A DNA stretch of 7,501 nt from CAYSLZ01 sp964468355 (GCA_964468355.1 CAYXSV010000011.1:1-7501), one strand, 5' to 3'; positions 1 through 5,547 are shown, counted from the stretch's first letter. Notes: generated by a model not told the origin, from the sequence alone. Program-made: numbers and translations.

Positions 1-2625
1 AGGCCGGTCAACGCTCCTTATTTGTATTCAAAGAGTTTGATTTCAGCAGTGGATAATCTGAAACGGGAAGCGGTCAGCCCTGAAAAGCTGGAAGCAATAT
101 TGGAAGAAACTAAAAATGATTTAGCTGTCAACGCCGATGAATACACTAAAACCGAATTGAGGAAGAAAGAAAAAGATTTGGCCAAAAACCTTGACGTTCT
201 TAAAATTTACCGCCGGTACCAGAAAGCGCTCCGCAAAAACGGCTGGTTTGATTTTTCGGATATGATTAATTTTGTCAGTCAACGGTTTGAGAATGACGAG
301 GATTTTCTTCGTTCTTATCAAGAAATTTACCAGTATTTTTTGATTGACGAGTATCAGGACACGAATACCGCCCAGAACCGGGTTGTTGATTTGCTGGCTT
401 CTTTCTGGGGTGAGAAGGCCAATGTTTTTGCTGTCGGTGACCCGAACCAGTCGATTTTCCGTTTTCAGGGAGCGAGTTTGGAAAATATGGCCGGTTTTTT
501 AAAGAATTATCCGCAGGCGGAAGTGGTTACTTTGAAATACAATTACCGGTCAAACCAGAAAATTCTTGACGCCGGACGGGAAATCATTGAACACAACCAG
601 ATGAAGATTGAAAATATTCTTGATACGGCGGAGGTCGGTTTGGAGTCAAAAATGGATTATGACGAGAAGCCGGTGTCGATTATTAAAACCGCCAGTTCGC
701 CGGCTGAGATTTATTTTATTGCCGAGAAAATTTCCAAATTGATTGATCAGGGAACCGACCCTGACGAAATTGCCGTTATTTATAGAAATAATGCTGATTC
801 ACAGGAGATTTCCGAGGCGCTGACCAAGTATAATGTCCGCTATATCACTCAGGGCGGGGGGAATATTCTTGAATATCCGATTATTCAGAAAGTGATTAAA
901 CTTTTAAGAACAATTTATAGGATAAGAGAGAAAAGAGAAGATATAGATTTGTTTACGGTGATGCATTATCCGTTTTTTGATATTGATAATCTCGATATTT
1001 TAAAACTTTCCCGCAAAGCGGCGGTTGAAAAGTCGAATATTTTCGATTTGATTACCGGGGAGGGGATTGAGGACGTTGATTTAAATAACCGGAAGCCGAT
1101 AATTGAGTTTATCAATACGCTGATTGAATGGGAGGAAGATGAAACCGAGATAACTTTTTCGGCTTTTTTTGAAAAACTGCTTAATCAATCCGGCCTGCTT
1201 GACTGGGCGCTTAAACAACCGGATTCTTCTCATTTAGTGCTCCGGTTGAACACGTTGTTTTCGGAGGTAAAGAAAATGAACTCGGCTGACCACCGGCTTA
1301 ATTTGGAAAAGTTTTTGAATAATATTGATTTGATGGAAGAAAATTATATTAAAATTCCGGAACCGGTTTTTGCCGACCGGGAGGATTCGGTTACTTTGAC
1401 TACGGCGCATTCGGCTAAGGGTTTGGAATGGGAATACGTTTTTATTTACCGGGCTTATGACGGGCGGTGGGGCAACAACCGGACGCGGAATTTGATTTCA
1501 CTGCCCGGTGAGATGCTGCCGAATACTGATTTGTCAAAGAAGGAGCAGAATGAAGATGAACGGCGTTTGTTTTACGTTGCCCTGACCCGGGCGAAGAAGG
1601 AGGTTTACGTGACACTGGCTGAGCGTTATTTTTATTCCGGCCGGACTAAAGAGACAGTGCCGACAATGTTTATTGAGGAAATCGGTTCGGCTAATAAGCA
1701 GACGGTTGACGTTACTGAAATTAACCAAACCGCCCATGAAAATTTGTCCAAATTTTTGGATATCCGGGATAAAGAGACGAGGGGCGGGATTAAGGAGAAT
1801 GAGTTTTTGAAACAGATTATTGACAATTTTAAAATGTCGCCGACGGCGCTGAATACTTATTTGAAATGCCCTTATCAGTTTAAACTGAATAATCTTTTAA
1901 AAGTTCCTCGGGCTAAAGCCGGATATTTAGCTTACGGGACGGCTGTCCACCAGGCGTTTGAAGAGTTTAACCAGCAGTTTATTGAAACCGGTGAGATGCC
2001 TGATAAAGAGATTCTTATTTCCGGTTTTAAAAGGGCGCTGGAAAAAGAGGTGCTTACTGTCGAGGAATTTGAACAACGGCTGAAAGAAGGGATTGACCAT
2101 CTGGAAAATTATTATCAGCGGTATAAAGGGGAGCTGGTTAATCCGGCATTTGCCGAGAAGTTTTTCGGCTACGGTAATTACCGGATTACGGTTGGCGATA
2201 TTCCGCTGACCGGTAAAATTGACAAAATTGAGTGGATTGACAAACAAGCGAGAACGGTTAAAGTGACCGACTATAAAACCGGCCGGCCGAAAACACGGGG
2301 GCAGATTAAGGGAACAACTAAAAATTCCGACGGCGGATATAAACGGCAGTTGGATTTTTATAAACTGCTTGTTGATTCCGACCCGAAGATAAATTTGACG
2401 GTTAAGGAAGGTGAGATTGATTTTATTCAAAAAGACAACCGGGGGAGTTTTAGAAAAGAAGTTTTTGAAATCACCAGGCAGGATACGAGTAAATTAAAGC
2501 AGATGATTAAAGAGGTTATGGAGAGGATTCGTAATTTTGATTTCGGGCGGACCGAAGATACCACCCACTGCGCCAGATGCGAGTATAAAGACCATTGTTA
2601 TCCCGACGGCCTCCCTGTACATTAG
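1..2625 (+). CDS. UvrD/Rep-family SF1A helicase with C-terminal PD-(D/E)XK nuclease, 5'-truncated by window edge
   Basis: Probable ATP-dependent DNA helicase-nuclease for end processing in recombination and repair. The frame is open from base 1, and the first TTG (22) lies mid-domain, so the gene starts upstream; Walker A and motif Ia are missing. Residues below count from that TTG. Helicase motifs seen: II DEYQDTN (109-115), III GDPNQSIFRFQGA (from 139), IV YNYRS, V TTAHSAKGLE (460-469), VI ERRLFYVALTRAKK (near 513-526). The C-terminal third is RecB/AddB-like: His in GTAVHQAFEE (643), Asp in GKID (734), D750 and K752 in TDYKTG, then a QLDFYK motif. C616 with C850-x2-C853-x5-C859 matches the spacing of the Fe-S staple in AddB and Cas4-type nucleases. 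All expected nuclease residues are present, so activity is likely. AdnB-like or PcrA-nuclease fusions are the nearest named relatives. The stop is TAG; a repeat-filled spacer precedes ruvC. Confidence 0.93.
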   Translation, partial: RPVNAPYLYSKSLISAVDNLKREAVSPEKLEAILEETKNDLAVNADEYTKTELRKKEKDLAKNLDVLKIYRRYQKALRKNGWFDFSDMINFVSQRFENDEDFLRSYQEIYQYFLIDEYQDTNTAQNRVVDLLASFWGEKANVFAVGDPNQSIFRFQGASLENMAGFLKNYPQAEVVTLKYNYRSNQKILDAGREIIEHNQMKIENILDTAEVGLESKMDYDEKPVSIIKTASSPAEIYFIAEKISKLIDQGTDPDEIAVIYRNNADSQEISEALTKYNVRYITQGGGNILEYPIIQKVIKLLRTIYRIREKREDIDLFTVMHYPFFDIDNLDILKLSRKAAVEKSNIFDLITGEGIEDVDLNNRKPIIEFINTLIEWEEDETEITFSAFFEKLLNQSGLLDWALKQPDSSHLVLRLNTLFSEVKKMNSADHRLNLEKFLNNIDLMEENYIKIPEPVFADREDSVTLTTAHSAKGLEWEYVFIYRAYDGRWGNNRTRNLISLPGEMLPNTDLSKKEQNEDERRLFYVALTRAKKEVYVTLAERYFYSGRTKETVPTMFIEEIGSANKQTVDVTEINQTAHENLSKFLDIRDKETRGGIKENEFLKQIIDNFKMSPTALNTYLKCPYQFKLNNLLKVPRAKAGYLAYGTAVHQAFEEFNQQFIETGEMPDKEILISGFKRALEKEVLTVEEFEQRLKEGIDHLENYYQRYKGELVNPAFAEKFFGYGNYRITVGDIPLTGKIDKIEWIDKQARTVKVTDYKTGRPKTRGQIKGTTKNSDGGYKRQLDFYKLLVDSDPKINLTVKEGEIDFIQKDNRGSFRKEVFEITRQDTSKLKQMIKEVMERIRNFDFGRTEDTTHCARCEYKDHCYPDGLPVH

Positions 2626-2630
2626 GGACT

Positions 2631-2707
2631 AGTAATAAGTAAACAGTAATAAGTAATTAGTAATTAGTAATTAGTAATTAGTAATTGGTAATTGGTAGTT
2701 GCTAGTA
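2631..2707 (+). repeat. Tandem heptamer array, 11 units of 7 bp (consensus AGTAATT)
   Basis: Eleven contiguous 7-bp units in strict register begin 6 bp after the helicase stop. Units 4 to 8 (2652-2686) are identical AGTAATT; the flanking units are variants (AGTAATA, AGTAAAC, GGTAATT, GGTAGTT, GCTAGTA). Because 7 is not a multiple of 3 and the unit contains TAA and TAG, the array closes all forward frames. The sharp core with decaying edges suggests slippage expansion and decay. Function is unknown. Confidence 0.9.
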
Positions 2708-2726
2708 CAAGGTAGTTGAAATTAAA

Positions 2727-2791
2727 AACCTGAGAGGCCTGCCATGTACCCCAAGTGGTACTGTGGTTGCCGAACGGGATCCTCGGAGGTT
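2727..2791. repeat. Palindromic element with AACCT...AGGTT ends
   Basis: The ends AACCT (2727-2731) and AGGTT (2787-2791) are complementary, with partly paired flanks (AGAGG against CCTCG). At the tip, CCA-T-GTACC (2742-2750) pairs with GGTAC-TG-TGG (2757-2766) around the loop CCAAGT. Elements with the same ends occur in the ruvA-ruvB spacer (4331-4400) and after ruvB (5504-5539), suggesting one dispersed family. Confidence 0.6.
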
Positions 2792-2822
2792 GAAAAAAGT
2801 AATACAAATATTATGCGCGATC

Positions 2823-2880
2823 GCGGACTATAGTTGTACAAAACTGTAGCAGCAAGGTTTACCCGCGCTAACGCAACCTA
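2823..2880. repeat. Degenerate copy of the GCGGACT / GCAAG repeat
   Basis: GCGGACTATAGT (2823-2834) matches 5613-5624 at 11 of 12 positions. The following block 2846-2863 (GTAGCAGCAAGGTTTACC) matches the reverse complement of the 3' part of the 5613-5658 element, apart from three transitions and a mismatch at its end. The perfect stems of the downstream copy are eroded here, apart from a weak CTATAG/CTGTAG pairing (2828-2833 with 2844-2849). Confidence 0.5.
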
Positions 2881-2943
2881 AACATGGTACCGCGAAGGGT
2901 ACAAGACAAGAATTTGCTAGTGCGAAATGGTTGAATCGGCAGG

Positions 2944-2952
2944 TGTTATAAT
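2944..2952 (+). promoter_or_regulatory. Extended -10 promoter of ruvC, predicted leaderless
   Basis: TGTTATAAT is a perfect extended -10 element (TG-n-TATAAT). No -35 box is seen at 17 bp spacing. Only five bases (TTGTT) separate the -10 from the ruvC ATG, so transcription would start on or within a base or two of the start codon. The same nonamer precedes ruvA. Confidence 0.7.
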
Positions 2953-2957
2953 TTGTT

Positions 2958-3449
2958 ATGAAAGTAATTGGAATTGACCCGGGTTTGGCTTCGACCGGGT
3001 GGGCGGTTTTAAATCAAAAAGAAAAAAACAGTGATAATTTTGAAATGGCCGGTTCCGGCCTGATTAAAACTAAAGCCGGGTTGGAAATCAGCCGACGGCT
3101 GGAAATAATCCACGACGACCTTTTTGCAGTAATTAAAAAATATCAACCGGAAGAGATGGCTGTTGAAGACGTTTTTTTTGCCAAGAATGTTAAGACGGCG
3201 ATTAAAGTCGCCCAAGCGGTTGGGGTGATTAAATACACCGGAATTGAAGCCGGGCTGGATGTTTTCAGTTACACGCCGCTGAATATTAAAACGGCGATTA
3301 CCGGCTACGGCAGAGCTGAAAAAGACCAGGTTCAGTTTATGGTCAAGAAGATTATTAAATCTGATCAGGAAATTAAACCCGACCACGCAGTTGATGCGGC
3401 AGCGGCCGCCTTGACGCATTTGTTTACCTCAAAAGAATTGAAAGTTTGA
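2958..3449 (+). CDS. ruvC: Holliday junction resolvase RuvC
   Basis: Dimeric, Mg2+-dependent endonuclease that cuts Holliday junctions symmetrically, working with RuvAB at the end of recombination. The 163-residue length is normal. It opens with MKVIGIDPGLASTGWAV, the first RuvC strand carrying catalytic D7. E70 lies in MAVEDVFFAKN, and the last active-site cluster is PDHAVDAAAAALTH with H143 and D146. This D-E-H-D set, with the same numbering, is the one I recall for Thermus thermophilus RuvC; E. coli has Asp at the third position. The start is secure: an in-frame TAA (2949-2951) lies 6 bp upstream with no other start between. There is no Shine-Dalgarno sequence. It has its own promoter and ends in TGA. 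A 301-bp spacer separates it from ruvA, so it is probably transcribed alone or with weak read-through. Confidence 0.97.
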   Translation: MKVIGIDPGLASTGWAVLNQKEKNSDNFEMAGSGLIKTKAGLEISRRLEIIHDDLFAVIKKYQPEEMAVEDVFFAKNVKTAIKVAQAVGVIKYTGIEAGLDVFSYTPLNIKTAITGYGRAEKDQVQFMVKKIIKSDQEIKPDHAVDAAAAALTHLFTSKELKV

Positions 3450-3470
3450 AATTGAATGCATTTAATTTTA

Positions 3471-3498
3471 CTTACCTTATTACTTGTTACTTTGTTAT
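3471..3498 (-). repeat. Degenerate heptamer tract, minus orientation
   Basis: Read in 7-bp steps the tract is CTTACCT, TATTACT, TGTTACT, TTGTTAT. On the minus strand the middle units read AGTAACA and AGTAATA, variants of the AGTAATT unit after the helicase gene. It begins 21 bp after the ruvC stop. It is short and diverged, so membership in the same family is probable rather than certain. Confidence 0.5.
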
Positions 3499-3515
3499 TA
3501 TATTTTCATTCCCGA

Positions 3516-3575
3516 TGTCATTCCGAACTCGTTTACCGTATACTGTGCTTTGCTCTAGTATTGCGGTTTCGGAAT
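3516..3575. repeat. Palindromic repeat interrupted by a second hairpin
   Basis: Outer stem ATTCCGAA (3520-3527) pairs with TTCGGAAT (3568-3575). Between the arms sits an inner hairpin: ACCG-T-ATACT (3535-3544) pairs with AGTAT-TG-CGGT (3557-3567) around a 12-base loop. GTTT occurs at both 3531-3534 and 3566-3569. Removing 3535-3569 leaves a simple hairpin, TCATTCCGAACTCGTTTCGG and onward, like the TGTCAT-type elements elsewhere in the window. Confidence 0.65.
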
Positions 3576-3615
3576 CGTAATGTTCTGGGGAAGACTTTGC
3601 CTACCGATCTTGAAA

Positions 3616-3677
3616 ATCGTAGGGAGGGCAGATCTGCGTTCCTTTTGTGGACAGACACATTGGTCTGTCCCTACGAT
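3616..3677. repeat. 62-bp element with perfect 10-bp terminal inverted repeats
   Basis: ATCGTAGGGA (3616-3625) is the exact reverse complement of TCCCTACGAT (3668-3677). Inside are a perfect palindrome GCAGATCTGC (3628-3637) and a hairpin GGACAGAC (3649-3656) / GTCTGTCC (3663-3670) with loop ACATTG. It looks like a small non-autonomous palindromic repeat. Confidence 0.7.
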
Positions 3678-3700
3678 ATTTATATAAAATTTATTTGTAG

Positions 3701-3722
3701 GGGCGGACCCGTGTGTCCGCCC
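3701..3722. repeat. GC-rich hairpin, GGGCGGAC stem
   Basis: GGGCGGAC (3701-3708) pairs perfectly with GTCCGCCC (3715-3722) over the loop CCGTGT, preceded by TGTAG and followed by TAG. It has the same build as the hairpin at 3649-3670 (GTAGGGAC... on the other strand), so the two may be arms of one repeat family. I recall similar GTAGGGGCGGAC sequences as dispersed repeats in several bacterial phyla. There is no T tract, so a terminator role is doubtful. Confidence 0.65.
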
Positions 3723-3735
3723 TAGTTGGACGGTT

Positions 3736-3744
3736 TGTTATAAT
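3736..3744 (+). promoter_or_regulatory. Extended -10 promoter of ruvA, predicted leaderless
   Basis: TGTTATAAT, identical to the element before ruvC, ends six bases (GTAACT) before the ruvA ATG. No -35 and no Shine-Dalgarno sequence are visible. The predicted start point falls at or next to the ATG, giving a leaderless or nearly leaderless mRNA. Confidence 0.7.
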
Positions 3745-3750
3745 GTAACT

Positions 3751-4320
3751 ATGATTGGGAGTTTAAGGGGAGCGGTTATTTACAAAGGCAGAGAAAAAAT
3801 CGAAGTTGATTTGGAAGGTGTCGGTTATGAGATTTATCTGACTTCACGTGACCACAACCGGGTGAAGGTCGGCGATGACGTGGAAGTGTTTACCTATCAC
3901 CATTTAACTGAAGATTCCAGTGATTTATTCGGATTTGTCAACCGGAATGATAAACGGGTTTTTGAAATGCTGATTTCAGTTTCCGGAATTGGACCGAAAT
4001 CGGCGCTGGGTATTATGGCCGTCGGAAACGGGGAAAGAGTTCTTAAAGCAATTGCGGAAGCGGATGTTGAGTTTTTTAAGCAGGTTAAAGGAATCGGCTC
4101 TAAAAGCGCCCAGAGGGTGATTGTTGATTTGAAAAGTGAAGTCGGCAGTGTTAAGGACCTTGACTTGGAAGCAGACGGGGGTAAAAATGAAGTGGTTTAT
4201 CAGGCACTGGAGAGTTTTGGATTCCGACGTGAAGAAATAAGAAAAGCATTGAGTGAAATACCTGATGATGTGGAAAATGAAGATGAGAGGATAAAATATA
4301 CGTTAAAACAGTTGTCGTAA
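3751..4320 (+). CDS. ruvA: Holliday junction branch migration protein RuvA
   Basis: RuvA tetramers bind the four-way junction and seat the RuvB motors. The 189-residue length is close to the family norm. Domain I is an OB fold (about 1-63) beginning MIGSLRG; the acidic pin that separates strands at the junction centre is E54-D55 in HHLTEDSSDLFGF. Domain II carries two helix-hairpin-helix motifs, SVSGIGPKSAL (76-86) and VKGIGSKSAQR (112-122), for backbone contacts. After a charged linker, domain III (about 145-189, YQALESFGFRREEIRKAL) is the small three-helix module that contacts RuvB. The ATG sits 6 bp behind an extended -10 and has no Shine-Dalgarno sequence. It ends TAA, 164 bp before ruvB, with two palindromic repeats between them, whereas many bacteria have ruvA and ruvB adjacent. 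Confidence 0.97.
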   Translation: MIGSLRGAVIYKGREKIEVDLEGVGYEIYLTSRDHNRVKVGDDVEVFTYHHLTEDSSDLFGFVNRNDKRVFEMLISVSGIGPKSALGIMAVGNGERVLKAIAEADVEFFKQVKGIGSKSAQRVIVDLKSEVGSVKDLDLEADGGKNEVVYQALESFGFRREEIRKALSEIPDDVENEDERIKYTLKQLS

Positions 4321-4329
4321 TGTAAACAA

Positions 4330-4401
4330 AAACCTCCGACAAGGAAAACCTTCAAGGTTGGGAATTCTAAACCTTGAAGGTTAAGGAATTGTCGCAGGTT
4401 T
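4330..4401. repeat. 72-bp nested palindrome after ruvA
   Basis: Outer arms 4330-4342 and 4389-4401 (AAACCTCCGACAA / TTGTCGCAGGTTT) pair over 13 bp with one C-C mismatch. Inside, AACCTTCAAGGTT (4347-4359) and AACCTTGAAGGTT (4370-4382) are perfect reverse complements of each other, and each is itself a palindrome around one central base. A GAATTC lies between them (4362-4367). It starts 10 bp after the ruvA stop. On the minus strand a T run follows it, but no minus-strand gene ends here. Confidence 0.85.
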
Positions 4402-4411
4402 CTGAAGCTAT

Positions 4412-4464
4412 TGTCATCCTGAATTTATTTCAGGATCCGATTCTGAAACGAGTTCAGAATGACA
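4412..4464. repeat. 53-bp TGTCAT...ATGACA element before ruvB
   Basis: The terminal inverted repeats are TGTCAT (4412-4417) and ATGACA (4459-4464). Within are two hairpins with 8-bp perfect stems: ATCCTGAA/TTCAGGAT (4416-4423, 4429-4436) and ATTCTGAA/TTCAGAAT (4440-4447, 4453-4460). The right edge runs into the candidate ruvB -10 box, so this repeat may supply part of that promoter. A second element with identical ends is at 5732-5801. Confidence 0.8.
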
Positions 4465-4470
4465 TAATAT
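4463..4470 (+). promoter_or_regulatory. Candidate -10 box of ruvB
   Basis: CATAATAT contains overlapping -10-like hexamers (CATAAT, TAATAT), 14 to 16 bp before the ruvB ATG. The first two bases belong to the end of the 4412-4464 repeat. The sequence between it and the ATG is only A and T and has no Shine-Dalgarno sequence. This is weaker than the ruvC and ruvA elements, and read-through from ruvA is an alternative. Confidence 0.4.
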
Positions 4471-4484
4471 TTAAAAAAATTTAA

Positions 4485-5486
4485 ATGGATAATAAATCAA
4501 AGTTTGATGAGAACCAGCAGTCGTTAAGGCCGAAAACACTTGATGAGTTTATCGGCCAGGAAGAGTTGAAAAAACGGCTGAAAATTTTTATTGAGGCGGC
4601 AAAAAAGAGGAAAGATCCGTTGGAGCATATTATTTTCTACGGACCGCCGGGTTTAGGAAAAACAACTCTGGCTAATTTACTGGCTAATGAAATGGGTGTG
4701 AGTATTAAAGTTACTTCCGGACCGGCTTTGGAAAGGTCGGGCGATCTGGCCTCGATTCTGACTTCATTAAATACCGGTGATATTTTGTTTATTGATGAAA
4801 TACACCGGCTGAGAAAAGTTGTTGAAGAAACACTTTATCCGGCAATGGAGGATTTTTGTCTTGACGTAATTATCGGCAAGGGACCGGCGGCAAAAACTTT
4901 GCGTCTTGATTTGGATAGATTTACTGTCGTCGGAGCAACAACCAGAATCGGATTACTTTCGTCGCCGATGCGCGACCGGTTTGGATTTATTCAGCGGATA
5001 AATTTCTACACTGAGAAAAGCTTGGAAGAAATTGTCAGGCGCTCAGCTGAAATTCTTGATGTTGAAATTGATGAAGCCGGTTGTCTTGAAGTTGCCTGCC
5101 GGTCGCGGGGAACACCGAGAATCGCCAACCGTATTTTAAGGCGGGTGCGTGATTTCGCCCAAGTAAGAAGTGAAGGAAAAATTGATAAAAAAACAGCTGA
5201 GGAGGCGTTGAAAATGCTGGCTGTTGATGATTTAGGTTTGACTCAGGCGGACAGACGATTTTTAACGGCAATTGCTGAAAAACACCGGGGCGGACCGGTT
5301 GGTTTGGAAACTATGGCAGCGACAATCAGTGAGGACAGAGAAACCATTGAAGCCGTTTATGAGCCCTATTTAATGCAAATCGGCTTTTTAAGACGGACGC
5401 CGCGGGGGAGAGTTCTAACCCGGAAAGCTTTTCAGTTTTTGAAAATTGATATTCCACAACAGCTGGAACAAAGGCAGCTGCTGTAA
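4485..5486 (+). CDS. ruvB: Holliday junction branch migration ATPase RuvB
   Basis: Hexameric AAA+ motor that pumps DNA through the RuvA-bound junction. The 333-residue length is typical. The N-terminal signature LRPKTLDEFIGQ (14-25) leads into Walker A GPPGLGKTT (53-61), Walker B LFIDEIH with D104-E105, sensor 1 GATTR (150-154), the arginine-finger region SPMRDRFG (160-167) and sensor 2 RGTPRIANRILRR (208-220, R212). The winged-helix DNA-binding domain spans about 255-333 with the wing TPRGRVLTRKAF. No key residue is missing. An in-frame TAA directly precedes the ATG, so the start is secure; it lacks a Shine-Dalgarno sequence. The ruvA gene lies 164 bp upstream across two palindromic repeats, so expression may be partly independent. 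The repeat-rich spacer 5487-5821 follows. Confidence 0.98.
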   Translation: MDNKSKFDENQQSLRPKTLDEFIGQEELKKRLKIFIEAAKKRKDPLEHIIFYGPPGLGKTTLANLLANEMGVSIKVTSGPALERSGDLASILTSLNTGDILFIDEIHRLRKVVEETLYPAMEDFCLDVIIGKGPAAKTLRLDLDRFTVVGATTRIGLLSSPMRDRFGFIQRINFYTEKSLEEIVRRSAEILDVEIDEAGCLEVACRSRGTPRIANRILRRVRDFAQVRSEGKIDKKTAEEALKMLAVDDLGLTQADRRFLTAIAEKHRGGPVGLETMAATISEDRETIEAVYEPYLMQIGFLRRTPRGRVLTRKAFQFLKIDIPQQLEQRQLL

Positions 5487-5503
5487 AACTTCGCCAATTC
5501 CTC

Positions 5504-5547
5504 AACCTCCAAGGATGCCATACGGCAACCTTGCAGGTTTTCCTTGG
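5504..5547. repeat. Palindromic element with AACCT...AGGTT ends (third copy)
   Basis: AACCT-C-CAAGG-AT-GCC (5504-5519) pairs with GGC-AA-CCTTG-C-AGGTT (5524-5539). The C-C mismatch after the fifth base is in the same place as in the 4331-4400 element. An alternative arm pair, CCAAGGA (5509-5515) and TCCTTGG (5541-5547), competes with this fold. It begins 17 bp after the ruvB stop. Confidence 0.65.

Larger units (their letters stand above)
2626..2957. other. 332-bp non-coding spacer between the helicase gene and ruvC
   Basis: No credible gene lies here. The stretch holds the heptamer array (2631-2707), a palindromic element (2727-2791), an A-rich link, a 10-bp palindrome CGCGATCGCG (2816-2825), a degenerate repeat copy (2823-2880), a second small hairpin (GTACC 2887-2891 with GGTAC 2898-2902, loop GCGAAG) and the ruvC promoter. 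The GTACC/GGTAC stem also occurs at 2746-2761. A structured RNA cannot be excluded, but I do not recognise a known family. Confidence 0.7.
3450..3750. other. 301-bp ruvC-ruvA spacer made of repeats
   Basis: No gene is supported. In order it holds a degenerate minus-strand heptamer tract (3471-3498), a nested palindrome (3516-3575), an imperfect hairpin (CCTACCGAT 3600-3608 with ATCGTAGG 3616-3623), a 62-bp element with 10-bp inverted ends (3616-3677), a GC-rich hairpin (3701-3722) and the ruvA promoter. None of the hairpins is followed by a T run, so none is a classical intrinsic terminator on the + strand. Confidence 0.8.

Noticed and set aside
22..24. TTG as the true start of the helicase gene
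   Set aside because: The frame is open to base 1, and Walker A plus about the first 150 to 200 residues of the family are missing, so the start must lie upstream of the window.
1927..2430. A 167-codon minus-strand open frame opposite the helicase gene
   Set aside because: It is antisense to the conserved nuclease domain, and its composition is what the reverse of this codon usage gives. The + frame carries the clear catalytic motifs.
2631..2707. CRISPR array or replication-origin iterons
   Set aside because: The units are 7 bp with no spacers, so it is not CRISPR. No dnaA, dnaN, rep gene or DnaA-box cluster is nearby to support an origin.
2817..2824. GCGATCGC, the HIP1 octamer of cyanobacteria
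   Set aside because: It is a single occurrence inside a longer palindrome. HIP1 is meaningful only when highly abundant, and no other copy was noticed in the window.
3009..3419. A 136-codon minus-strand open frame opposite ruvC
   Set aside because: It is a shadow of ruvC, whose frame carries all four active-site residues.
3649..3722. Intrinsic terminators after ruvC at the two GC-rich hairpins
   Set aside because: Neither 3649-3670 nor 3701-3722 is followed by a T tract; repeats are the better explanation.
3456..3725. An 89-codon + strand open frame between ruvC and ruvA with a leucine-rich N-terminus
   Set aside because: It runs straight through the heptamer tract and three hairpin repeats, has no ribosome site or promoter, and its translation resembles no protein. 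The hydrophobic start comes from the T-rich repeat.
4330..4401. Intrinsic terminator for ruvA
   Set aside because: The stem is strong, but no T run follows it on the + strand. The T run (GGTTTTTGTTT) is on the minus strand, where no gene converges. The same applies to 2727-2791.
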